DNA from: Aestuariivita boseongensis | GTDB taxonomy: Bacteria; Pseudomonadota; Alphaproteobacteria; Rhodobacterales; Rhodobacteraceae | NCBI RefSeq assembly: GCF_001262635.1 | Contig: NZ_JXYH01000012.1 | Location: forward strand, 1-64,000 | DNA length: 64,000 nt | Reading direction: 5' to 3' | Shown here: in pieces, positions 16,124-25,577 of the stretch | Position numbering within the stretch: position 1 is the first letter of the stretch | Layout: every line of letters begins with the position of its first letter | The notes under the pieces: model-generated | Database searches by the model: none | Seen by the model: the letters and a program-made list of their open reading frames with translations, nothing else | What the model was told of the DNA's origin: nothing | Position numbers and translations under genes: made by a program

Positions 16124-18162
16124 TCCGCGCCGCGCCCCTTCTGTTCACGGCAGGGCTGGCCTTGGCCGGCCTTGGGGCGCTGCGCGATTTTGGCGATGCG
16201 TGGATCGCTCGCACCGATCTGCCGCCGGTGCTTACCGAAACCTCGGTCGAGGTGGTCGATCGAACCGGCACCCTGATGCGTGTGTTCCCGGTGGAGGATG
16301 GCCGCTGGCGTCTGGCCGTTTCGGTCAGCGATGTGGACCCACTGCTGATCGACATGCTGATCCGATATGAGGATCAACGCTTCTGGTCACATGCGGGCGT
16401 TGACCCGCTGGCGCTAATCCGGGCGGCGCTGCAATCGGCATGGCATGGGGAAATCGTGTCGGGCGGATCGACCCTGACGATGCAGCTTGCGCGCCTTCTG
16501 GAAAACGGCAGCACCGGCCAGTGGTCCGGCAAGCTGAGGCAGATGCGCCTTGCGCTGGCGTTGGAGCGGCGGCTGACCAAGGATCAGATCCTGTCGCTGT
16601 ATCTGCTGCATGCGCCCTATGGCGGCAATCTGGAAGGCATCCGATCCGCCACGCGGGCATGGTTCGGCAAGGACCCGCGCCGCCTGACCCATGCCGAAGC
16701 CGCCCTTCTGATCGCCCTGCCGCAATCGCCCGAAGCGCGCAGGCCGGACCGCAACCCCGACACCGCACGCGCGGCCCGCGACAGGGTGCTGGCGCGCCTG
16801 GCGCAGGATGGCGTGATTGCACAGGATGATACGCAGGTGGCCCTGCGCAGCGCCGTGCCTCTGCGGGCTCACCGATTTCCGGCACTGGCCCCGCATCTGA
16901 CCGATCAGGTGGCAGTGCAGGATCCCGTTGCACTGCGCCACCACCTGACACTGGACGCGCGCCTTCAGGCGCGGCTCGAACGGCTGTTGCAGGAAGACAT
17001 GGCCCAGGCTCCGCCGCGTGTTTCGGCCGCCCTTGTCGTCGCCGATCACCGCACGGGTGAAATCCTGGCCTCGGTCGGATCGCCCGATTTCACCGATACC
17101 CAGCGGCAAGGCTTCGTCGACATGACCCGCGCCATCCGGTCGCCGGGATCGACGCTCAAACCGCTGGTCTATGGTCTGGCCTTCGATCAGGGCCTGGTGC
17201 ATCCCGCGACGCTGATCCATGACGGCCCAGTGCAGTTTGGCCGCTATGCGCCGCAAAACTTTGACGGGCAGTTTCGCGGCGATATCCGCGTGCGCGATGC
17301 CTTACAGCTTTCGCTGAACATCCCCGTGATCAAGCTGACCCACGCGATGGGTCCGGCCCGCGTGATGTCAGCCATTTCGCGCGCCGGGGTCGAGGCACGC
17401 GTGCCCGGCGGTAAGCCGGGGCTGGCGATTTCGCTGGGTGGCATCGGCCTCAGCCTGCGTGATCTGGTCCAGCTTTACGCGGCCCTCGCCAGCGGAGGGG
17501 AGGCGATCCCGCTCTCCCACCTCCCACAGGCCGAACAGCCGAAAACGCGCTTGATCTCCCGTTCGGCCGCCTGGCAGATCGGTCATGTTCTGGCTGACCT
17601 TGCGCCCCCACCCGGCGCCCCGGCCCACGCAGTGGCTTACAAGACCGGCACCTCCTATGGCCACCGGGATGCCTGGGCGGTGGGCTGGGATGGCCGCCAT
17701 GTGATCGGCGTCTGGGTGGGCCGCCCCGATGGCACGCCTGTGCCCGGCGCCTATGGCGCGGATGCGGCGGCCCCGATCCTGTTCAAGGCCTTCGGTAGCC
17801 TCAAGCCGGCCTTCGACCCGCTTCCGCCGCCCCCGCCTGAAACCCTGCTTCTGGGGGCCGCGCAGCTTCCGCAACCCTTGCAACGCTTCAGCGCGCGGCA
17901 AAGCGGCCTTCAGCAAGCCAATGCTCCCGAGTTGACCTTCCCGCCGGATGGGGCAAGCCTTTCCTTGTCGGATGCCGGGTTGGTGGTGAAACTGCGCGGT
18001 GGGCAGCGACCCTATGCGATCCTGTCAAACGGATTGCCCGTGGCCATGAACATTCACGCGCAGGAGGTTGAAATGCCCAATCCAGGTGCGGGGTTTTCCA
18101 CCCTCACCGTGGTGGATGCGCAAGGCCAATCGGCCCGGGTGAACATCCGCGTTCTGGACTGA
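16120..18162 (+). CDS. pbpC: penicillin-binding protein 1C (glycosyltransferase/transpeptidase)
   Basis: The 680-residue protein has a short N-terminal membrane anchor (~4-22). A GT51 glycosyltransferase domain follows, with catalytic Glu84 in YEDQRFWSHAGVDP and GGSTLTMQLAR. The transpeptidase domain has SxxK at Ser344-Lys347 (SPGSTLKP), an SLN motif in LQLSLNIPVIK and KTGTS (~507-511). A C-terminal BiPBP_C domain (from ~590) is characteristic of the 1C class. It polymerises and may cross-link peptidoglycan in the periplasm. Its ATG overlaps the A2M stop (ATGA), indicating translational coupling. It converges on the 18175-20217 gene with only 12 bases between stops. Confidence 0.96.
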   Translation: MIRAAPLLFTAGLALAGLGALRDFGDAWIARTDLPPVLTETSVEVVDRTGTLMRVFPVEDGRWRLAVSVSDVDPLLIDMLIRYEDQRFWSHAGVDPLALIRAALQSAWHGEIVSGGSTLTMQLARLLENGSTGQWSGKLRQMRLALALERRLTKDQILSLYLLHAPYGGNLEGIRSATRAWFGKDPRRLTHAEAALLIALPQSPEARRPDRNPDTARAARDRVLARLAQDGVIAQDDTQVALRSAVPLRAHRFPALAPHLTDQVAVQDPVALRHHLTLDARLQARLERLLQEDMAQAPPRVSAALVVADHRTGEILASVGSPDFTDTQRQGFVDMTRAIRSPGSTLKPLVYGLAFDQGLVHPATLIHDGPVQFGRYAPQNFDGQFRGDIRVRDALQLSLNIPVIKLTHAMGPARVMSAISRAGVEARVPGGKPGLAISLGGIGLSLRDLVQLYAALASGGEAIPLSHLPQAEQPKTRLISRSAAWQIGHVLADLAPPPGAPAHAVAYKTGTSYGHRDAWAVGWDGRHVIGVWVGRPDGTPVPGAYGADAAAPILFKAFGSLKPAFDPLPPPPPETLLLGAAQLPQPLQRFSARQSGLQQANAPELTFPPDGASLSLSDAGLVVKLRGGQRPYAILSNGLPVAMNIHAQEVEMPNPGAGFSTLTVVDAQGQSARVNIRVLD

Positions 18163-18174
18163 CCCGACCCGGTT

Positions 18175-20217
18175 TTACCGCCGACCTTCGCGTAACCAGC
18201 CTGTCAGGATGAACCCCGATGCCAGAAGCAGCACCAGCCATGCCGGTAACAGCGGGATTTGCGTGACATTGCTGGTCTCATAGGCCCCGCGCGGGGTAAT
18301 CCCGATCCAGCCGCGCCCGGATGCAGGCCGGCCCTCACGTACAGATCGCAATGTAGGCAACCCGTCTTCCAGCCGCATCACGCCGCCGCGCAACGTGTTG
18401 GCGACGGGCTCCAGAAGCTCTGCGCTAGCGATGGTCTCTTCGAATTCGCGCGGGGCGGCCGGGCCAAGGCCGATCACGGCCTCCTGATCGCCTTCGACCA
18501 GACGGTAAAGCCCGATCTCGGGCCCTTCGTAAAGCGCCTCAAACCGGCCCGGACTGACCTCTTCCAATGTCACCTCGACACTGTCACCCACCGGCGGTGT
18601 GACGGTGACAGGCCCGACACCTTCCTCCAGCGTGCGGCGGATGATGCGCATGGTCTGGCCTGTCGCCTCGGCCCAGAGGGCTTCTTCCTCCAGCTCGGGC
18701 TCTTTCATCATCCAATGCGCCAGCCGGCGCAGCAATTCCATCTGTGGGCCGCCCCCTTCAAAGCCCCGGCTCCACAGCCAGGCATGATCCGATGCCAAAA
18801 GCGCCACGCGCCCCTCTTCCACGCGGTCAAGGATCAGCAGCGGGCGGTCATCGCTCCCGGTCATCACCACATTGCCGGTTTCGGGCAGGACGTCGATCTG
18901 GCGCAGCCAGGCGCCCCAATCCTCGGACCGGCCCAGATCGGCGGTCACGGGATGGCGCGTGCCCAGATCGGTGACCGTGGGCAGAAAGCGATCCTCGACC
19001 ACCCGTGCCGTGGGTTCGGCCGGCAGGACCGTTGCAAGAGGCGAGCGATAGATACTGTCCGCCGTCGCGAAATCAGGTCCTGCGGCCACCAGAACCGCGC
19101 CACCCGCGCGGACATAGGCAGACACATTGTCCAGATAGATCGCAGGCAGAATGCCCCGGCGCTTGTAGCGGTCGAAGATGATCAGATCGAAATCGTCGAT
19201 CTTCTCCAAAAACAGCTCGCGCGTGGGGAAGGCGATCAGGCTCAGCTCATTGACCGGAACGCCATCCTGCTTCTCGGGCGGTCTGAGGATGGTGAAATGC
19301 ACCAGATCGACCGAGCTGTCGGATTTCAGCAGGTTCCGCCAGGTGCGGCTGCCCTGATGCGGCTCGCCCGACACCAGAAGCACGCGCAGCCTGTCGCGCA
19401 CACCGTTCATCTGGATCAGAGCAGTATTGTTGCGGTCGGTCAGCTCTCCATCGGCCTGCGGGACGGTGAACTGCAACACATTGCGCCCGCCATGCGGTAG
19501 CGTGACAGGTAATTCCAGATCCTGTCCGATGGGCACGTCGATGCGCTGCGGCTCCCCACCATCGACCGAGATATCCAAGGGCGCGGTCGTCACGCCAGCG
19601 GGAGCGGCACCGCTGTCTTCAATGCGCAGGGTCAGCGTGACCGGCTCGCCAATGATGGCGAAGGCCGGCGCGTTGCGCACGATCAGGCGGCGGTCCCAGT
19701 CGTCCTCTGATCCGGTCAGCAGAACGTGGAGGGGCGCTGGCAGATCCGGCGTGCGTTCGATGTCATGCACCCGGCCATCGGTCAGCGCGATGATGCCCGC
19801 CACCCGCGCGCGCGGCTCTTCGGCCAGCGATTCGTTCAGGGCGGTCATCAGCTCGGTCCCGGCATCGCCCTCGCCATCGGGGATCCGCACGCGCCGCAAT
19901 TCGGTATTGGCGCGCGCGGCGATGCGCGCGGCCAAATCTTCCGCCGCTTCCGCCATCTGAGACGGGCGATCGCCCAAAGACTGACTGGCGCTGTCATCCT
20001 CCAGCATGACCACGATATCGGTCAGCGGGCTGCGGTCTTCCTCCTGATAGACCGGGCCAGCCAGAGCGGCTACGATCACCGCACCGGCCAGCGCCCGCAG
20101 GCCCCAGCCCGACAGGCCACGCAGCCCGGCCAGCAGGACGGTGGCCAAAGCGACAGTCGCCACCGCAATCAGCGCTGTCCAGGGGATCAGCGGATCAAAG
20201 ATGATATGTCCCGTCAT
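18175..20217 (-). CDS. large membrane protein of MoxR/BatA-type operon (GATase1/VWA-like)
   Basis: The 680-residue protein has two N-terminal membrane helices (~12-32 and ~40-57) and one at the C-terminus (LLPAWLVLLLASGFIL). Between them lies a VWA-like region (DIVVMLEDDSASQSLGD, ~67-83) with only part of a MIDAS motif. A glutamine-amidotransferase-like segment (DDFDLIIFDRYKRRG, ~355; AGGAVLVAAGPDF, ~385) matches paralogues found at this place in other alphaproteobacteria. Function is unknown; the operon context suggests a periplasm-facing partner of the MoxR chaperone-like ATPase. Start 20217 overlaps the upstream stop by four bases, completing an unbroken chain of ATGA junctions. Last gene of the operon. 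Confidence 0.75.
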   Translation of the reverse strand: MTGHIIFDPLIPWTALIAVATVALATVLLAGLRGLSGWGLRALAGAVIVAALAGPVYQEEDRSPLTDIVVMLEDDSASQSLGDRPSQMAEAAEDLAARIAARANTELRRVRIPDGEGDAGTELMTALNESLAEEPRARVAGIIALTDGRVHDIERTPDLPAPLHVLLTGSEDDWDRRLIVRNAPAFAIIGEPVTLTLRIEDSGAAPAGVTTAPLDISVDGGEPQRIDVPIGQDLELPVTLPHGGRNVLQFTVPQADGELTDRNNTALIQMNGVRDRLRVLLVSGEPHQGSRTWRNLLKSDSSVDLVHFTILRPPEKQDGVPVNELSLIAFPTRELFLEKIDDFDLIIFDRYKRRGILPAIYLDNVSAYVRAGGAVLVAAGPDFATADSIYRSPLATVLPAEPTARVVEDRFLPTVTDLGTRHPVTADLGRSEDWGAWLRQIDVLPETGNVVMTGSDDRPLLILDRVEEGRVALLASDHAWLWSRGFEGGGPQMELLRRLAHWMMKEPELEEEALWAEATGQTMRIIRRTLEEGVGPVTVTPPVGDSVEVTLEEVSPGRFEALYEGPEIGLYRLVEGDQEAVIGLGPAAPREFEETIASAELLEPVANTLRGGVMRLEDGLPTLRSVREGRPASGRGWIGITPRGAYETSNVTQIPLLPAWLVLLLASGFILTGWLREGRR

Positions 20218-22982
20218 TGGCCCAACCTGTCCAGAAGCGCAGGCACATGGACCTGGTCGGATTTATAATTCCCGGTCAGCACATGCATGATGAGGTTGAC
20301 GCCGAACCGGTATGCCAATTCTCTCTGGCGTTCGCCAGTAAACCCGCGTCCGACCGGCAGCAGCGCGTTGCCCTGTGTATCGGTGGCCCAGGCCGCCGCC
20401 CAGTCATTGCCGCCAATGACAATCGGCGTCACCCCGTCATTGAGGTTGCGGAAGGGCATCCCCTCGATCTGTTCGGCATCTGGTGGGGCGGCCTCGACCC
20501 AGACATCGCGGCTCAGGTGGCGGCCCGGAAAATCCTGCAGCAGATAGAAGGTGCGCGTCAGCACATGATCCGCCGGAATGGGCTCAAGCGGCGGTACGTC
20601 CAGCGGTGCGGCCAGTTGCTGCAGCTTGCGCCCGTTCGGGCTGGCCGAACCGAACCGCGCAATATCCGCATCACGCGTATCGAAAACGATCATGCCACCC
20701 GATCGCAGATAGGTGTTGAGTTTCGCATAAGCCTCGGCCGACGGGGTTGGCTGCTCAGGGGTGACAGGCCAATAAAGGATCGGGAAGAAGGCAAGTTCAT
20801 CCAGTTCCAGGTTCACGCCGATCGGGTTCGCCGGTTCGACCGAGGTGCGGAAAAACAGCGTATCCGACAACCCGCGCAACCCCGCTTCCGAGATTTCGTC
20901 CACGCGCCCATTGCCGGTTATGACATAAGCCAGCACCACCTCTGACGTGGCTGCAAGACTGTCGACATTGCTTGCCGATTGTGCGCCGGCAGGCTGCGCA
21001 AGCGGCGTGGACATGACCGCCAGAGCAATCGCAGCGGCGCCGATCGCGCGGCTGCGGCCCAGACGCCCCGACAGCGCTAGCGCGGCGATCACATCCAGAA
21101 GCAGCAGGCCGATGGCAAGGCTCAGAAGCAGCCCGCCCAAAGGCAGTTCGGCGCGGATCGAGATCCCCTCAACCGGGATGCGCGGAGGCCAGAGTGCCGG
21201 GCTCAAGACGTCCTCCGGCCCGACCACGTTGCGCGCAAGGCGGCGATCTTCGTTATCATACAAGCCGGGCAACAGATCCGGCCCAACCGGATCGGTGACC
21301 AGAACGGGCCCTTCGACGCCCGGCAGATTGCCCGCGTCGCGCAGGCGGCCGAAGCCATCCATCACCTGAACCGGTGTCCATGTGGTGCCTTCCAACTCCT
21401 GCGCTTCCGGCATCTTGGCCGATGAGGACACGGCCAGCCGCTCCAGCATCTCGACGAACAGTCCCGACAGCGGCAGGGTCGACCATTCGGCATTCGCGGT
21501 GACATGGAACAGGACCACCTGCCCCTGACCCAGATCCTTGCGCGTTACCAAAGGCGTACCGTCCGACAGAGAGGCCACAACCCGCTCTGCCAGCGTCGGA
21601 TCCGGCTGTGCCACGACCTGAGCGGTCACGGTTACATCATCGGGGATCTGCAGCCCGAAGAAGGGCGACCCTTCGGCAAAAGCCGCCAACGCCTTGGGTT
21701 CGCCCCAGCTCATCGCGCCGCCGACGCTGCGGCCACCGGCCCGCAGGCGCACAGGCATCAGCGGATGTTCGTCATCGCGGCTGATATCGCTTGCGGCCAT
21801 CCGCGGCCCGGCAAAGCGCAACAGCATGCCCCCCGCTTCGATCCATTGGGTCAGCGCTTCTTCCTCGCCCGAGGACAGGGTGGCGACATCGGCCAGAACG
21901 ATCACATCGGGGTTGGCGGGCAGCACGTCCAGAAGCGCGCCGTTCAGCAACTCCGCAGTGGGGATCAGCGCCTGTTCCAGGAAATGGAGCGGCGAGAGCA
22001 GCTCAAGCCCCTCCCGATCCTCACGCGCGGCAATCAGGGCCACCTCGCGGCGGCGCAGGCTGTCATCGCTGAGCGTTGTCGCCCCGGCAGACCGCTGGCC
22101 CTGCAATTCGAAACGCGACAAACGCCCGCGCAGTTCCGCGGGCAGGGACAGCATGGCAGTGGCTTCGGTCGCATCTGCGGCAAAACCGGCGGGGGCTGTC
22201 GCCAAAACCCGTTCGGTACCGGAAGGATCGCGGCCAATGGCCAGAATGGTCACATCGCGTTCACCACCTGTCACGGCGCGGCGAGCGGTCAGCTGAATCG
22301 CGCCATCCTCGAACCGGGGCGGGGCCAGGGCGGAGGCCGGGCTTGGCGTTTGAAACACGCGCACGGCCCCGCGCGCCTCAAGATCGCTCAACAACGCTTC
22401 GCGGCCGGGATGATCCAGCGCATCACTGATCCAATAAGTGTCAAAGGATGCATCGCCAAACCCGGCGATTGCCTCTTCCACCCGCGCTTCATCCGGCTGC
22501 CAGGGCGCCGGAGCAAAGCCGGGCAGGCGGCTGCGCCACACATCGGCGGCCTGGAAAACCGGCTTTTCCGGGTCGGTCAGCTGCACAATGGCGACGGTGC
22601 GCCCCGCGCGGCCCGCATCGGCCAGCTTGTTCTCCAGAAGCTCCATCTTGACGGGCCAGGCAGGCGCGCCCGCCCAGCTGCCATCCAGCAGCACCAGAAG
22701 CGGGCCTGAGCCTTCGCGTTCGGCCTGCGGGTTCAGCACAGGCCCCGCAAGGCCCAGGATCATCGCCGCAACGGCAAGCATCCGCAAAAGCAAAAGCCAC
22801 CAGGGTGTACGGTCCGACACGCTTTCGTCATCGGTCAGTCCCAGCATAAGCGCCACACCGGGGAAACGGCGGCGGATCGGTGCGGGCGGCACCGCGCGCA
22901 GGATCAGCCACAGGATCGGCAGGGCCAGAAGACCCAGCAGCAACCACGGTGTGGTAAATCCGATACCGCCCAGAACGGTCAT
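20214..22982 (-). CDS. DUF4159 domain protein with N-terminal BatA-type double-membrane module
   Basis: The 922-residue protein opens with a BatA N-terminal module: helix TTPWLLLGLLALPILWLIL (~9-27) and a second helix near residues 60-80. A degenerate VWA-like region (PLLVLLDGSWAGAP, ~95) and a long extracytoplasmic part follow. A further helix (LLLSLAIGLLLLDVIAALAL, ~625) leads to a C-terminal DUF4159 domain, recognised by ELDELAFFPILYWPVTPEQ and MIVFDTRDAD. Function is unknown; DUF4159 proteins nearly always sit beside MoxR and DUF58 genes. ATG 22982 was chosen because it forms a four-base overlap with the DUF58 stop, matching the other junctions in this operon. The VWA part lacks a complete MIDAS DxSxS motif. 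Confidence 0.85.
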   Translation of the reverse strand: MTVLGGIGFTTPWLLLGLLALPILWLILRAVPPAPIRRRFPGVALMLGLTDDESVSDRTPWWLLLLRMLAVAAMILGLAGPVLNPQAEREGSGPLLVLLDGSWAGAPAWPVKMELLENKLADAGRAGRTVAIVQLTDPEKPVFQAADVWRSRLPGFAPAPWQPDEARVEEAIAGFGDASFDTYWISDALDHPGREALLSDLEARGAVRVFQTPSPASALAPPRFEDGAIQLTARRAVTGGERDVTILAIGRDPSGTERVLATAPAGFAADATEATAMLSLPAELRGRLSRFELQGQRSAGATTLSDDSLRRREVALIAAREDREGLELLSPLHFLEQALIPTAELLNGALLDVLPANPDVIVLADVATLSSGEEEALTQWIEAGGMLLRFAGPRMAASDISRDDEHPLMPVRLRAGGRSVGGAMSWGEPKALAAFAEGSPFFGLQIPDDVTVTAQVVAQPDPTLAERVVASLSDGTPLVTRKDLGQGQVVLFHVTANAEWSTLPLSGLFVEMLERLAVSSSAKMPEAQELEGTTWTPVQVMDGFGRLRDAGNLPGVEGPVLVTDPVGPDLLPGLYDNEDRRLARNVVGPEDVLSPALWPPRIPVEGISIRAELPLGGLLLSLAIGLLLLDVIAALALSGRLGRSRAIGAAAIALAVMSTPLAQPAGAQSASNVDSLAATSEVVLAYVITGNGRVDEISEAGLRGLSDTLFFRTSVEPANPIGVNLELDELAFFPILYWPVTPEQPTPSAEAYAKLNTYLRSGGMIVFDTRDADIARFGSASPNGRKLQQLAAPLDVPPLEPIPADHVLTRTFYLLQDFPGRHLSRDVWVEAAPPDAEQIEGMPFRNLNDGVTPIVIGGNDWAAAWATDTQGNALLPVGRGFTGERQRELAYRFGVNLIMHVLTGNYKSDQVHVPALLDRLGQ

Positions 22983-23854
22983 GCCGTGCCTCCATCCAGC
23001 GCGCGATACAGCCACAGAAGCGCCGATTGCGCGCTGTCATTGGTGTGATGCAAACCCAGCTGCCAGCCCGTTGCCTGTGCCAGCTGCGCCAGTTCCGCCT
23101 TGCGGGTGGCCAGACGACCCAGATACCGGTCGCGCAGGTCATTTGCTTTCAGCGTCTCGTGGCTGAGCGTGCCGCCCATGCTTTCGAAAATCGTCCGGCC
23201 CTGGAAGGGGAATGCCTCTTCACTGGGGTCCAGAACCTGCAACAGCACGCCGCGCACTCCGCGATCAGCAGCCTTGGTCAGCGCCAGTGTCACATCCGCC
23301 ATATCGCCCAGGAAATCCGAGATGAACACCGCCCGCGCATGCGGGATCATCGCGCGATGTTCGGGGGCGGCGTAATCCGCTTCCGCGTCGACCGAGAATG
23401 CTTCGGCCAGACGATAGATCTGATTATTGCCGCGGCGTGGCGGCAGGGTCGTGCCAGTCAGGCCCACACGCTCACCACCCCGGATCAGCAGGATCGCGGT
23501 GGCCAAAGCCAGCACCCGCGCGCGTTTGGCCTTCTGCGGCAGGTTTTTATCTGACGCAAAGCGCATCGACGCGCCCTGATCCACCCACAGCATGACCGAT
23601 TGCGCGATCTGCCATTCCCGTTCGCGCACGAATTGAACATCGCCCATCGCGCTGCGCCGATGGTCGATCAGACGGCGACTGTCGCCTTGTTGCGCCGGAC
23701 GGTATTGCCAGAAATCATCCCCCAACCCCGCGCGGCGGCGGCCGTGTTCGCCCAGAAGGACGGTGCCCGCCAGATGTTCGGCCCGCGCCAGGAGCGCAGG
23801 CAGACGGGCGGCCTCCGTCTCGGCCCGTTCGCGAAGGAAAAGGGGTTGCTTCAC
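22979..23854 (-). CDS. DUF58 domain-containing protein
   Basis: The 291-residue cytosolic protein belongs to the DUF58 family. Characteristic is DFWQYRPAQQGDSRRLIDHRRSAM (about residues 47-70, the [DY]R.Y..GD..R.IDW-like block), followed by a VWA-like half beginning SVMLWVDQGASMRF (MIDAS-like DxGxS, ~86-99). DUF58 proteins are partners of MoxR AAA+ ATPases and are thought to link them to client complexes (family knowledge; mechanism unresolved). Four-base overlaps at both ends bind it to moxR and the DUF4159 gene. Confidence 0.9.
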   Translation of the reverse strand: MKQPLFLRERAETEAARLPALLARAEHLAGTVLLGEHGRRRAGLGDDFWQYRPAQQGDSRRLIDHRRSAMGDVQFVREREWQIAQSVMLWVDQGASMRFASDKNLPQKAKRARVLALATAILLIRGGERVGLTGTTLPPRRGNNQIYRLAEAFSVDAEADYAAPEHRAMIPHARAVFISDFLGDMADVTLALTKAADRGVRGVLLQVLDPSEEAFPFQGRTIFESMGGTLSHETLKANDLRDRYLGRLATRKAELAQLAQATGWQLGLHHTNDSAQSALLWLYRALDGGTA

Positions 23855-24858
23855 GCCGCAGCCTCAGTCCGCGTCAGACCCGCAGCTGTTGTTTCAATCA
23901 GATCGGCCAGGCTGTCGCCCCGCGCCCGCGCGGCAAAGTTCAATGCCATCCGGTGGCTCAGCACCGGGCGGGCCATGTCGATCACGTCTTCGACATTGGG
24001 GGCCAGGCGGCCCTGCAGCAGCGCCCGCGCTCGAACCGTCAGCATCAGCGCCTGTGCGGCGCGCGGTCCGGGGCCCCAGGCCACCGTTTCGCGCACGCGG
24101 TCTGAGACGTCAGCTTCACTGGGCCGGAAGGCGCGCACCAGATCAAGGATTATATCGACCACACCATCGCCCACTGGCATTCGCCGCAAAAGCGTTTGCG
24201 CCGCCAGCAATTGTGCGGTGTCAAACACCTGTGTCGAGACTTCTTCAGCCACACCAGTCGTGGCCAGCAGAATGTCCTTTTCCGTCTCCCGATCGGGGTA
24301 ATTCACGTCGATCTGAACAAGGAATCGGTCCAGCTGTGCTTCGGGCAGGGGATAGGTGCCTTCCTGTTCAATCGGGTTCTGCGTTGCCAGCACGTGGAAG
24401 GGCGGGTCCAGCGGACGGTCCTGCCCCGCAACTGTCACAACCTTCTCCTGCATCGCCTGCAGCAGCGCCGATTGCGTCCGGGGGCTGGCGCGGTTGATCT
24501 CGTCTGCCATCAAAAGCTGGCAAAAAATCGGCCCCGGCACAAAGCGGAACGACCGGGTGCCATCGGCTGCAGTGTCCAGAACCTCGGACCCAAGGATGTC
24601 GGCCGGCATCAGATCGGGCGTGAACTGGATACGGTTGCCGTTCAGCCCCATTACGGTCGACAGTGTTTCAATCAGGCGGGTCTTGCCCAGCCCCGGCAGG
24701 CCGATCAGCAGCGCATGTCCCCCGCACAAAAGCGCGGTCAGCGTCAGGTCGACAACGCGCTCCTGCCCAATAAACCGCTTGGTGATCGACGCGCGCGCCT
24801 CGGCCAGTTTATCCTCGAGGGCCTCGATCTCGGCCACCAGATCTGCGTTGTCGGACAT
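23851..24858 (-). CDS. MoxR family AAA+ ATPase
   Basis: The 335-residue protein shows Walker A GLPGLGKT (~54-61), Walker B LLMADEINRASPRTQ (~118-132), sensor 1 HVLATQNP (~163-170), and an arginine-finger region near DRFLVQIDVNYPDRE. A C-terminal helical lid with PVLSHRMALNFAAR follows. MoxR ATPases act as chaperone-like assembly factors for partner proteins carrying VWA domains. ATG 24858 follows GAAAGGA at proper spacing; an in-frame ATG at 24879 lacks an RBS. It is the first gene of the four-gene leftward operon and diverges from the DUF1285 gene across a ~70-base promoter region. Confidence 0.92.
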   Translation of the reverse strand: MSDNADLVAEIEALEDKLAEARASITKRFIGQERVVDLTLTALLCGGHALLIGLPGLGKTRLIETLSTVMGLNGNRIQFTPDLMPADILGSEVLDTAADGTRSFRFVPGPIFCQLLMADEINRASPRTQSALLQAMQEKVVTVAGQDRPLDPPFHVLATQNPIEQEGTYPLPEAQLDRFLVQIDVNYPDRETEKDILLATTGVAEEVSTQVFDTAQLLAAQTLLRRMPVGDGVVDIILDLVRAFRPSEADVSDRVRETVAWGPGPRAAQALMLTVRARALLQGRLAPNVEDVIDMARPVLSHRMALNFAARARGDSLADLIETTAAGLTRTEAAA

Positions 24859-24929
24859 GACAATCCTTTCTCGGGTCATATATCGGTCTTAGACAAAGTG
24901 TATCTCGCCAAACGGAAATGGCAAAAGCT

Positions 24930-25511
24930 ATGAGTGGACAAAAAGCTGTTACTCCCTCTGCAGACGGGCTTGCTGCCTCGGTTAAGGCAGCCAAACCGCG
25001 CGGACGTCCGCCGGTTCACCTGTGGAACCCGCCGTTTTCCGGCGATCTGGACATTCGCATCGCCCGTGACGGCACCTGGTATTACGAAGGATCGCGGTTT
25101 GAACGGCTGGAACTGGTCAAGCTGTTCTCGTCGATTCTCAAGAAAGAAGGGGACAAGTACTTCCTTGTCACGCCGGTCGAAAAGGTGGGCATCATTGTCG
25201 AGGACGCCCCTTTTGTCGCGGTCGATTTCGATGTTGAAGGCGATGGCGAAGGGCAAACCCTGACCTTTCTGACGCAAGTGGGCGAAACCGCCAAAGCCGG
25301 TGCAGATCTGCCGATCCGTGTCGCACATGACGACGAAACCGGCGAACCCGCGCCCTATGTCCTGATCCGCGACAACCTCGAAGCGCTGATCGACCGCAAA
25401 AGCTTTTACCGCCTTGTCGAACTGGGCACACACAAGGACGGGTGGTTCGGCGTCTGGTCGCAGGGCACGTTCTTCCCCATCGCCCCCTCGGACACAGTTG
25501 AAGAGGGCTGA
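24930..25511 (+). CDS. DUF1285 domain-containing protein
   Basis: The 193-residue protein matches DUF1285 in full: PPVHLWNPPFSGDLDIRIARDGTW near the N-terminus, then YEGSRFERLELVKLFSSIL and KYFLVTPVEKVGIIVEDAPF, ending in YRLVELGTHKDGWFGVWSQG. These proteins are small cytosolic two-domain beta proteins of unknown function. ATG 24930 is preferred on N-terminal similarity (MSGQK...); ATG 24918 in frame is possible, and neither has a clear RBS, so translation may be near-leaderless. Divergent from moxR. Confidence 0.85.
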   Translation: MSGQKAVTPSADGLAASVKAAKPRGRPPVHLWNPPFSGDLDIRIARDGTWYYEGSRFERLELVKLFSSILKKEGDKYFLVTPVEKVGIIVEDAPFVAVDFDVEGDGEGQTLTFLTQVGETAKAGADLPIRVAHDDETGEPAPYVLIRDNLEALIDRKSFYRLVELGTHKDGWFGVWSQGTFFPIAPSDTVEEG

Positions 25512-25577
25512 ACAGCACCGCCCCCTTGGCCCGGCTGCGATCCGCGTCTAATCCTGATCGTGATCAAGGAGGCGCGC

